Below are positions 30,501 through 37,980 of a DNA stretch of 64,000 bases, piece after piece. Within the stretch, counting starts at the first letter, position 1. Every line of letters begins with the position of its first letter. The notes below the pieces were generated by a model. It was given only the letters and a program-made list of their open reading frames with translations. It made no database searches and was not told the origin of the DNA. The translations under genes were made by a program, and so were the position numbers. The DNA comes from Pseudomonadota bacterium (GTDB lineage: Bacteria > Babelota > Babeliae > Babelales > CAIQNR01): contig JAIYDZ010000005.1 of the NCBI GenBank assembly GCA_027487215.1, positions 62,001-126,000 on the forward strand, in the 5' to 3' direction.

Positions 30501-31499
30501 TAGTACAGAGGTCCACTGATCGGGAGTGATTGCATTTGTTTCAAACATTTGTAGCACTACCTGTTCAACATCAACAATCAAAAGATCGGGGCGACTTGCT
30601 TTATCCGATTCTATACACATCATTCCCGCATGTGTTGCTTGATCACGTGGCATGGCAGGAAACAGCGATCGCAATGCTTGATTGAGTTGTGCTTCAATGA
30701 TGCCAATTAAATGATTAATAATAAGTGTTTTTGCATTAAGACCATAGACACTTTCAAGGGCGACATAGCTTTGCACATCGTCAATGTGGGTCATATTAAG
30801 ACTTGCGTATACTCCCATCAAATAATTATAAATCTGGTGAAGAGCGACAAGGTGTAATTTAGTAAAAATTGGTAAGAAGCTTGCTCCAGAGTTATCAACG
30901 GTGGTTGAGATGCTTTCAATAAATTCTTTATAGAGTGCGTTAATGTTTCCATCAGAAGTAATATCGCCTGAAGGTTTAAAAGGAGTTGGTTGTTTTTTTG
31001 TTTGTGTAAAGCTTGCTGTCCCTAAGTTCATAACAACGTCGACTCCTTTTGGAGGAGTTTTTTTGTTAAGAAAGGTTATCTGTTGTGCACCGGCAGTTGC
31101 GGGGTCGGCATCAAGCGCTTGAGCTGGTACCGAGCTGTCAGTGTTGCGGCGTGTTATGACTGACAACTTTTGTGCAGGTGTAGAGCTATCAGCGGTGAGT
31201 ACTTGATGAGCAACTGCGTTATCAAGCGAAAGAGAAGGAGGTGCTTGTAACATAAGAAGTTGAGTGTTTGAAGAGCCAGTCGTTGTTTTTTTAAGGAGTT
31301 CGGGTGCCGTTAAGGATGAAGAAGTATTTTTTGGTAAGGAAGGCGTTTGTTTTTGGGCAGAAGGTTTTGGTTGTGTTTTTTTTGAAGATCCAAGTCCAAG
31401 ACTTGCAAGAGGATCTTCATTGGCTGCATAAAGAGTAAAGACGCCTACGTGCGCGCACGCGAGAACAAGAATAAGTTGTCTGCAAAGATGTAGCCGCAT
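27543..31499 (-). CDS. Giant secreted helical protein of unknown function (about 1318 aa)
   Basis: Start chosen at MRLHLCRQLILVLACAHVGVFTLYA (31499) rather than ORF-track 31721. Confidence 0.8.
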   Translation of the reverse strand: MRLHLCRQLILVLACAHVGVFTLYAANEDPLASLGLGSSKKTQPKPSAQKQTPSLPKNTSSSLTAPELLKKTTTGSSNTQLLMLQAPPSLSLDNAVAHQVLTADSSTPAQKLSVITRRNTDSSVPAQALDADPATAGAQQITFLNKKTPPKGVDVVMNLGTASFTQTKKQPTPFKPSGDITSDGNINALYKEFIESISTTVDNSGASFLPIFTKLHLVALHQIYNYLMGVYASLNMTHIDDVQSYVALESVYGLNAKTLIINHLIGIIEAQLNQALRSLFPAMPRDQATHAGMMCIESDKASRPDLLIVDVEQVVLQMFETNAITPDQWTSVLNNLVDPEHTDILQKITDQSSLAAATKKLDQFLNSSMDLGGKTGYEESIRTAFSKDPERSLFSGKVPSARAWQEVMNKLSSATTDETKIPSYVSCAQQLTPQERFALIDTLDLLTAHFSSNQRMQDTTLLLKMLSGSVPEIDLSVGQYTLLTDLVKTVSFAGPIEQQITNLKKIAANLSGAQPLTEDEKQTLQGMVAYCALRIEKDTASAINQTVAKVQSLIKDRISELSDKERTIFLRLSGLTALERGELRIIAQQLFTPDKKLSSVALTRLEAREKKLFITGFNDYKQQEPSLSDAQRSLLESVVQALSAENFDLAQLSQGQRDALLNALSKFIAYDAGTYTYQQAEQDMYALFDKTAFDKATEKLDAKNETLFAQYKPSELLMLLGSFQGAGRVVESRIANHEKQAALFASLFESEPQLQRQLYWALGSNEYGHLIGIGNLLDTTQTPDKQPTGQKDETLYAQAEELDALLNSSTLKNSFSLASLSPNKRTILADLIALFIAPPQGKMPLAQENAADLSAQKTMSSGFLEMIQDLHMSDPFISQLLTLPHAADFQFLHTLFDTATAPNMQLSSFNAEQKQFLKTMLEAYQAILEKEDGGAQDHTPSSQTETRGLQGATHPLSDEDHINISGVASILHAFSHITETQTAFLKTLGAYLNFFTPYTATLKDADDSKTKGLSKFANTAQKIAAEMKNTPAQTINPPLFFYDKETLRSIKILPFLARSIEGTQSVPYPTFAVDLVLSANPLSSNPLENNQVQLDTGTAITVPSLTVKSQGAPYSPRFFIKDEQGNPLANESRLNFGSSSKTSTGQFTQEVFKNQTVAWLEKRTVPIQDPANPGHIYTPTKTAKKGHAGLFTNIPVISRDPARKDGVLVRLYEQELKGQPEWLNSEQGILKMIRICMGDFASGLTLDETLFDPVLHFIFMKALKTTKVPQELSSASLDLSEANLARLEQQCNLYLIQEHLDLAAQQNSVKAVTTNGAA

Positions 31500-31621
31500 C
31501 GGTAGTTTCCTTTTTTGATAGTGCTGCGGGCCACTATGAATCAATACTTTTTTTCTGTATGCTTCAACGGTGTAAAGCAAGTCAAGCAAATAGTTTATGC
31601 ACGGCAAAAGTGAGGAATAAG

Positions 31622-32827
31622 ATGTTGAAGCCGAAATTTTTTGGGTGGGTGTTGGGTCTTGTGTTAGCAGGATGGCTTGGAATAAGGACTCACCACTACT
31701 TTTTTGATAAATCTGACCCAAAATTTTTTATCGCAGGTCTTGAGGATGGTCAATCGTATGGCGGTGATGTTGCCTGCGTAATTGGCGGGGAACATTCTTA
31801 TAAAGTAAAACATGTTTCGTTGTTTCTTGATGACAAACCTCTTGCTTATAACTATCCGATTGGTAAATCATCATTTGAGCATCCAATAACCATTAACACA
31901 CTCACTCAGCCTGATGGTGAACATACGGTTAAGATTCGTCTTGTTGCCGGAAACTACAAAAAAAATGAAGTATCAAAAGAGCTAAAGATTGTCATTGATA
32001 ACGCGCCACTGCAAGCAGCATTTGTGCAAGCAAATACAGAGTTTCGCGTTTTTCAAGGACGTACACTTCATGTACAATTCCAGTCAAATAAGCCTTTAAA
32101 AGAAGCTTATATCAAAGTGCTTTCACAAAAGTTTCCGTGCTTTCCTGAAGCAAAAGGATCTTTGGTGTATGAAGGGTTTGTGCCGGTAGAATGTGAAGCA
32201 AAGCCAAATGAGTACATGCTTTCAATTGACTGTTATGACAATGTAAAAAATCAGGTACAGCTTGAAGCAAAAATGCAGATTGTTCCTTATCCATTTAAAA
32301 AACACGTGCTTCATGTACCAGCAGAAAAAGTTGCTGAGGAAAAAGAGATTGGTGCTTCACAAGAATTGTTAAACAATGAACTCAAAAAATTAACTGAGTT
32401 GTCTCCAAAAGAAAAAATGTGGAACGGCGCATTTTATTTACCAACAGAAGTACTTCGTATTTCAACAGAGTTTGGTACCATTCGTACCTCTGAGGAAAAA
32501 GGGCTCTATGCGCACAAAGGGGTTGATATTGTAAACAACCCACGCAGCACTATTTGGGCACCACAGAGTGGAAGAGTAGTGGTAAAAGATCGTTATGCAT
32601 ACAGTGGTAACACCGTTGTTGTTGACCATGGTTGGGGAATACTTTCACTCTTCTATCACCTTGATAGCTTTCCTGAGTCTTTAGAAGTTGGCCAGATGAT
32701 CAAGCGCGGTGCACCAGTTGGAAAACTTGGTAAAACCGGTTACGCATCAGGTTATCATCTGCATTGGGAAATGCGTGTGAACAACATTGAAGTTGATCCT
32801 CTTGAGTGGACCAAGCCAAACTTTTAA
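31622..32827 (+). CDS. M23-family peptidase with N-terminal membrane anchor
   Basis: HKGVDIVNNPRSTIWAPQSGRVVVKDRYAYSGNTVVVDHGWGILSLFYHLD...GYHLHWEMRVN. Confidence 0.92.
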   Translation: MLKPKFFGWVLGLVLAGWLGIRTHHYFFDKSDPKFFIAGLEDGQSYGGDVACVIGGEHSYKVKHVSLFLDDKPLAYNYPIGKSSFEHPITINTLTQPDGEHTVKIRLVAGNYKKNEVSKELKIVIDNAPLQAAFVQANTEFRVFQGRTLHVQFQSNKPLKEAYIKVLSQKFPCFPEAKGSLVYEGFVPVECEAKPNEYMLSIDCYDNVKNQVQLEAKMQIVPYPFKKHVLHVPAEKVAEEKEIGASQELLNNELKKLTELSPKEKMWNGAFYLPTEVLRISTEFGTIRTSEEKGLYAHKGVDIVNNPRSTIWAPQSGRVVVKDRYAYSGNTVVVDHGWGILSLFYHLDSFPESLEVGQMIKRGAPVGKLGKTGYASGYHLHWEMRVNNIEVDPLEWTKPNF

Positions 32828-32847
32828 GGTTTGATTTTATACAAAAT

Positions 32848-32886
32848 AAAAAAGAGCTGCTGTGTAAAAACAGGGCTCTTTTTTTG
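32848..32886 (+). terminator. Rho-independent terminator
   Basis: aaaagagc ... gctctttttttg. Confidence 0.7.
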
Positions 32887-32956
32887 TCTCAATAAATTAC
32901 GTGTTCGACATTAATTAATTTTGAAGTACATAAAAATCATGAAAAAAGATGAGCTG

Positions 32957-32994
32957 AAAAAAAGCCCTTCAACTTAAGAAATAAGCTGAAGGGT
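32957..32994 (-). terminator. Rho-independent terminator, minus strand
   Basis: minus strand cccttcagctta-tttct-taagttgaaggg followed by ctttttttc. Confidence 0.65.
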
Positions 32995-33116
32995 TAGGGG
33001 GGTGAACAATACCGAAGTATTGTTCGTTTAGGGACGTCTTTTAATTTCTAAACAAAAGCTGAGGCGATTCTAACATTGAGCTTTTTCGTTGTCAAGCTCA
33101 AGCCGCAGTCCTTTTG

Positions 33117-34607
33117 TTAGTGCGCGGCACACTGTTTAATTTGTATATCTTTCAATCCTGTGCTGTGAGCATGTTCCCACTGAGTTATTGCCAAAGGATT
33201 GGTTGCAGCCTTAAAACTTTCAAGTTCTGCTCTTTTGAGTTTTGCAATTTCATGGTGAAGTGATGAGCCAAGAAGTTGTTGTGCAAAATCACTTTTTTCA
33301 AAAAGAACAATTGATTCTCTAAAGGTTGCAGGCAATGTTTTTATACCAAGTGTTTCACGGTCTTGCTGACTAATATGATAAAGATTTGTGTTTATAAATG
33401 GTGTTGGTGCAGCCTGATTTTTAATACCTTCAAGTCCAGCTCTAAAAAGTCCAGCAAGAGCGAGATATGGGTTGCATGAAGCATCGGGCCAGCGAAGCTC
33501 AATACGAACCGGTTTGCCGTTAGTTCCTTCAAGAGCAGCTTTGCTTACATCGGGTACACGGATTGCAGCACTTCTGTTTTTTGAACCGCAACATAAAAAT
33601 ACTGGTGCTTCATAACCAGGCACAAGGCGTTTTGCAGAGTTAACATCAAAATTAAAAAGAAGATTAATTTCAGGTGCGCGCTCTAAAAGACCAGTAATAA
33701 ATGATCGTGCTTCATCTGATAAGTAGTTTTCTTTTGTTGCATCATAAAAAGCGTTCTGACCATCTTCTCTCATGAGGCTTACGTGAATGTGCATACCGCT
33801 GCCATTGATCCCTTTAATCGGCTTTGGCATAAAGACTGCGGTGTAGTCACTTTGTGCGGCAAACATTATGATGGTGTGTTTTGCAAGTTGAATTCTGTCT
33901 GCAAGTTCAAGTGGATTGGTATAGCTCAACACCACTTCAAGTTGACCTGTTGCAACTTCGTGGTGAATCTTTTCAATATCAAGTCCAAGGTGATTAAGCG
34001 CATAGACTAATGTTTCTTTAAATGCTTTCATGCGTGCATTAGTTTCTACATCACAATAGCCGTTGTTATCAACAGGAATTAAAACTGAACCATCTTTTTT
34101 AAAGAGGAAAAATTCAAGTTCAGTTCCACATAAACAGGTGTATCCCATTGTGCGTGCGTTCTCGATTTCTTTTTGTAATACTGCGCGCGGATCGTTTGCA
34201 AAGGGATTGCCGTCAGCGTCTACAACGGTGCAAAAAAAGCGACCGGTTTTAATTCCTTCAATTTGCCATGGTGAAACAGACAATGATTCTAGATCAAGTT
34301 CAAGACACAAATCGCTTTCAAAAATTTGAGTAAATCCTTTAATAGACGATCCGTCGATAAACATTCCATATTTTAATGCAGAACCAATTTTGTTAGTCGG
34401 AACAGTAATTTCTTTAAGATTGCCAAGCACATCAGAAAATGTCACATCGATAAACTGAATATCTTGTGAGCGCAAATTGCGCATTACCTGATCGGTAATG
34501 GAAAGCTCGGTTTGTGCAGGCTGATATAAGAGTGCTTTCATTTCCTGCGTGTGTGTAAAGCAAGGAAAACTGAGTAGCAATCCTACTGTAAATGCGTACA
34601 GCTTCAT
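33117..34607 (-). CDS. glnA: Glutamine synthetase (GSI type) with predicted N-terminal signal peptide
   Basis: ELEFFLF, GINGSGMHIHVSL, NRSAAIRVP, RIELRWPDASCNPYLALAG; N-terminus MKLYAFTVGLLLSFPCFTHTQ preceded by AAGGAGTTCT. Confidence 0.93.
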   Translation of the reverse strand: MKLYAFTVGLLLSFPCFTHTQEMKALLYQPAQTELSITDQVMRNLRSQDIQFIDVTFSDVLGNLKEITVPTNKIGSALKYGMFIDGSSIKGFTQIFESDLCLELDLESLSVSPWQIEGIKTGRFFCTVVDADGNPFANDPRAVLQKEIENARTMGYTCLCGTELEFFLFKKDGSVLIPVDNNGYCDVETNARMKAFKETLVYALNHLGLDIEKIHHEVATGQLEVVLSYTNPLELADRIQLAKHTIIMFAAQSDYTAVFMPKPIKGINGSGMHIHVSLMREDGQNAFYDATKENYLSDEARSFITGLLERAPEINLLFNFDVNSAKRLVPGYEAPVFLCCGSKNRSAAIRVPDVSKAALEGTNGKPVRIELRWPDASCNPYLALAGLFRAGLEGIKNQAAPTPFINTNLYHISQQDRETLGIKTLPATFRESIVLFEKSDFAQQLLGSSLHHEIAKLKRAELESFKAATNPLAITQWEHAHSTGLKDIQIKQCAAH

Positions 34608-34638
34608 AGAACTCCTTTTTAATAAATAAATGATAGCA

Positions 34639-35721
34639 CTACTGTGGGTTTCTCATGGTATTGCAGCATCGTGGGCAGGTGTTTGCAAATGGTGTTGATC
34701 GCCATCCCTTGATGCAGGCAGAACATAATTTGTGTTTGCACGTAAGAGTTTTAAAAGGACCTTCGCCAGTGTTGCAACCTGCGCAATAGAGAGATTTATT
34801 ACGAAGCACTTCAAAAATTCTGGTGCGTTGACCGTGAACTAAATTATACCTGCACTGTGGGCAGGAGCTGTGGCCGCTTGTATGCATCCAGCTTTTAAGA
34901 CAATCAGCACAAAAGTTGTGTCCACAGGGAAGAAAAATTCTTTCAACATGATCATCTTTAAAGTTAGTAAAACAACTTGCGCCACACTCATCGGTAGGAA
35001 ATAATTTTGTTGCCGGTAAATTATCTTCAAGAGGTGGAGCAGAGGGAATTAAAGGAGGCTGAATTATTGTTGCTGGAGTAGCTTCAGGGCGTTGTTGGTT
35101 GTGAGCGTCTGGTGAAAAAAGTTCTACAAGGCTGTTAATAAAGTTACTCCATAAGCGTGTCGCGTTGTGTGATGAGTCTTGTGTATTGTCTGTTTCTTCG
35201 GGAGCAAGATACGTTGCTGGTGGTTGTGCAAGATACGGTTCAAAAAACTTTTCAGGAAGTTCGGGAGAGGCTTGTGGAGCGCCAAAACTGTATGAGCGAC
35301 GATAGACGTCTGATAGGTGGTGGTCAATATCTTTTTTTACCTGGTCTGGAAACGTGGTTGCATAACTTTGATCAGCCCCTTGTTGTTGTGCCCATTGATA
35401 GGCTTTGCGTATTGCAAAATCAGCAAGCCAACAGTGTACAGATTTTTCAACAAGTTTTTTGTGAAAAACGGTTGTTCCTATGTTATGAGTGCCTACGCAG
35501 TCATTAATAATTCTATCGTATAAAGCTTTTCTATCAGTCAATGACGAGCGTGCAAACGCTGCTCCCATATAATACGAACAGCGCGCTTGAACAAAGTTGT
35601 AGAGTGATTCATCGTCAGCTTTTACATACTCAGAATTTTGTGAATTGGTTTCTGGAAAGTTTGCATAATTTGCAGGACAAAAAAGTGCACATGTTAAGAA
35701 TAAATAAACTATCTTTTTCAT
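34639..35721 (-). CDS. Secreted protein with two C-terminal RING-type zinc fingers
   Basis: Signal MKKIVYLFLTCALFCPANYA; RING1 CGASC...FLPCGHNFCADCLKSWMHTSGHSSCPQC; RING2 CAGC...LTCKHKLCSACIKGW...CPRC. Confidence 0.88.
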   Translation of the reverse strand: MKKIVYLFLTCALFCPANYANFPETNSQNSEYVKADDESLYNFVQARCSYYMGAAFARSSLTDRKALYDRIINDCVGTHNIGTTVFHKKLVEKSVHCWLADFAIRKAYQWAQQQGADQSYATTFPDQVKKDIDHHLSDVYRRSYSFGAPQASPELPEKFFEPYLAQPPATYLAPEETDNTQDSSHNATRLWSNFINSLVELFSPDAHNQQRPEATPATIIQPPLIPSAPPLEDNLPATKLFPTDECGASCFTNFKDDHVERIFLPCGHNFCADCLKSWMHTSGHSSCPQCRYNLVHGQRTRIFEVLRNKSLYCAGCNTGEGPFKTLTCKHKLCSACIKGWRSTPFANTCPRCCNTMRNPQ

Positions 35722-35813
35722 GACATTCCTTTTTTGCAGAAGTTTTAAAATTCCGGGTCAGTATAAGAATGGGGGGTGATATTGTCAATTTAAGAATAAG
35801 AGTGGGGATTTGT

Positions 35814-36382
35814 TTTTCATAACTCTATTTTAAAAAAAACTTTAAAATAATCTTTTCACCTTCTTACTACTGTTTTTTTAAAGATTAAGGTCTTTAGGGG
35901 CCCTGCGCGGGCCAGCGCCAGCGGGGTTCCAGATCTAACCCCCTGGACCCCATCTCTTTTTTTCAATACACGCCTAAATTGACATGAAGAACCGCTCTGC
36001 AGTTTTGTCAACGTCAAGTTAGGCTGATGAGGTACCTTACTTAATTATTTTCAACAGAGTGTCAGGCTTGTTAGTTGGTAAAAGTCGACAGGTCAGCAAA
36101 GGGCTACGGACATAAGCCAAAACCACCTCAATTGGTACAAACGGATCGTGTACAAGAAGGCCGCATAAGCGCGAAATGCAGGCGATAAAATCGCACAGCG
36201 ATTCTTCGTAAGCATCTCGTCGCGTGTATTGAAAGGTCCGGGAGTTAAGAGGGAATTGACCAGAACTCCCTCTTGCCCTGCGCGGGAAGCGCCCTATAAA
36301 CAAAAGTTGGTAAATAACACGGGACTACAATGCCATTAACTTTGCTCTAGAAAAATTAACTTTAAAAATAGCGTTATGAAAA
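35814..36382. repeat. Large imperfect palindromic intergenic repeat, copy B
   Basis: Terminal inverted repeat ttttcataactctattttaaa / tttaaaaatagcgttatgaaaa; core cacctcaattggtacaaacggatcgtgtacaagaag shared with A and C. Confidence 0.8.
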
Positions 36383-36398
36383 TAATAAAAACGACTTT

Positions 36399-37043
36399 TT
36401 ACATATCAGGTGTAATAGGAAAAGGAACAATCTTTCTATCTTGCCAATACGCCATTCCGTAATGAGTGAGCAGCTGTTCGCCTTTTGCAATATCGCGCTG
36501 AGCAATATACACCACATGCCAAAAATTATTGTAAGGAAGGATAATCGTGCCAACATTTTGGTATTTGCGTAAACTATGGTTAATAGCACGACAAAAGTTT
36601 CCAGCCTTTTCTGCGTTAACACAGAACGTTATTTTTTTTCTTCTTTTTTTGCCAGGTTCTTGTTTATATAAAAAGGTTGGATAATCCCAGAGATAAAGGT
36701 TGTCATCATCAAAATAGACATCCTCTTCAAGGATGCCGGTGTATTCGGCAATCATTTCACCTTTTTTGATTGCTTTTTCTGCGTACGCACCGTATTGCAC
36801 CGTTTTGTTAACCCATTTAATGTACATAGGCGCACAGTATCCGGCTTCCACTTGTGGGCCATACATTTGCGCAAGGCGGTCATTGAGTTTTGGATTAACC
36901 GTGTATTCTTTATCCTGATAAACATCCCAGTTGAGTAAGCGTGGGTCTTTTATTTCACAGTGATCAAGGTAGCGAATGTTAAATTCTGACTCAAAGTCTT
37001 CTTTATAAAAACGCTTGGTTTTTGAAATACGTTGTGCGCTCAT
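36399..37043 (-). CDS. SET-domain protein (putative lysine methyltransferase)
   Basis: YGAYAEKAIKKGEMIAEYTGIL...FCRAINHSLRKYQNVGT...IAKGEQLLTHYGMAYW; start at MSAQRISKTKRF. Confidence 0.87.
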   Translation of the reverse strand: MSAQRISKTKRFYKEDFESEFNIRYLDHCEIKDPRLLNWDVYQDKEYTVNPKLNDRLAQMYGPQVEAGYCAPMYIKWVNKTVQYGAYAEKAIKKGEMIAEYTGILEEDVYFDDDNLYLWDYPTFLYKQEPGKKRRKKITFCVNAEKAGNFCRAINHSLRKYQNVGTIILPYNNFWHVVYIAQRDIAKGEQLLTHYGMAYWQDRKIVPFPITPDM

Positions 37044-37191
37044 TACTTTTTCCTCTCTATAAAAATATCGATATTTAAGCATATCAAAGGAAATTTGTTT
37101 GAAAAATTCTGGGCAATTCTTTTTTTTAGGGCTCGTTAATTTCTACACTAGAAAAAGGGATTCAAGGGGTTTTTGAAAAAAGGGGTGTGTT

Positions 37192-37980
37192 ATGAAGCGT
37201 AATAGTGTCGTGATAAGTATGGTCTTTTGTACTCTCTTACAAGCATCTGAAAAATTTACTCCAATTAATCCTGCAGTTGCCGCATTGACTGCAGCAGGTC
37301 AAGGTAATTCTGTAATTGTTAAGCCACTATCGCCGCTTGTTAGACCAGAGCTTTCTTTTGAGCAAAAGCGTAAAGAAGATCAGCGTTTGCATAAATGTGC
37401 TTTGGCCAAAGGAAAATCTTTTGCAGACCCAGAAAGAGTTGAAGGGATGGTCAGTAGAGCGCCCGAGGGAGTGGAGCATCCAGGAGCGGTGGTATACCTT
37501 GAAAGACCTGAAGGTCAAAAAGAAGATGAAGATGGCTATTTCATTGATGAAACGATTGAAAGTGTCGCACAAGAAGACAGGTCAGAAAGTCAGGGGTCTG
37601 AAAGTTCAGATAAACCAAGTCAAGATAATGAAGATTTAAGTCGTGTTCCTACCCAAATGAGTTCAGGTGAAAAAGCAGTTCTGGGAAGAATGAGAAGACA
37701 GAGTTCAAGTATCCCTCAAAAGTCAAAGAAAGCTTATCGAGCTAAGGTTGAGAGCGCAAAGCAGGAGCACACTCTTGATATTGCCCATAAAGTCACAATT
37801 GCTATTGAATTAATGCGAGACTCTCAAGATGAGTTAAATCGTCAGCAGGCCCTTTCCTGGGTTGACGAAACAGTTGCTGCATGTAGAGCAATTTATTACG
37901 CGGGGGTAGGGTCGTTGGCAGCTGTTATTGCTTATCAGATGATGTACTATCATCGCCAGTGTGAAACTTTAAATACTTAA
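37192..37980 (+). CDS. Secreted/membrane protein of unknown function, acidic Ser-rich centre and C-terminal TM
   Basis: Signal-like MKRNSVVISMVFCTLLQAS; C-terminal YYAGVGSLAAVIAYQMMYY. Confidence 0.65.
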   Translation: MKRNSVVISMVFCTLLQASEKFTPINPAVAALTAAGQGNSVIVKPLSPLVRPELSFEQKRKEDQRLHKCALAKGKSFADPERVEGMVSRAPEGVEHPGAVVYLERPEGQKEDEDGYFIDETIESVAQEDRSESQGSESSDKPSQDNEDLSRVPTQMSSGEKAVLGRMRRQSSSIPQKSKKAYRAKVESAKQEHTLDIAHKVTIAIELMRDSQDELNRQQALSWVDETVAACRAIYYAGVGSLAAVIAYQMMYYHRQCETLNT

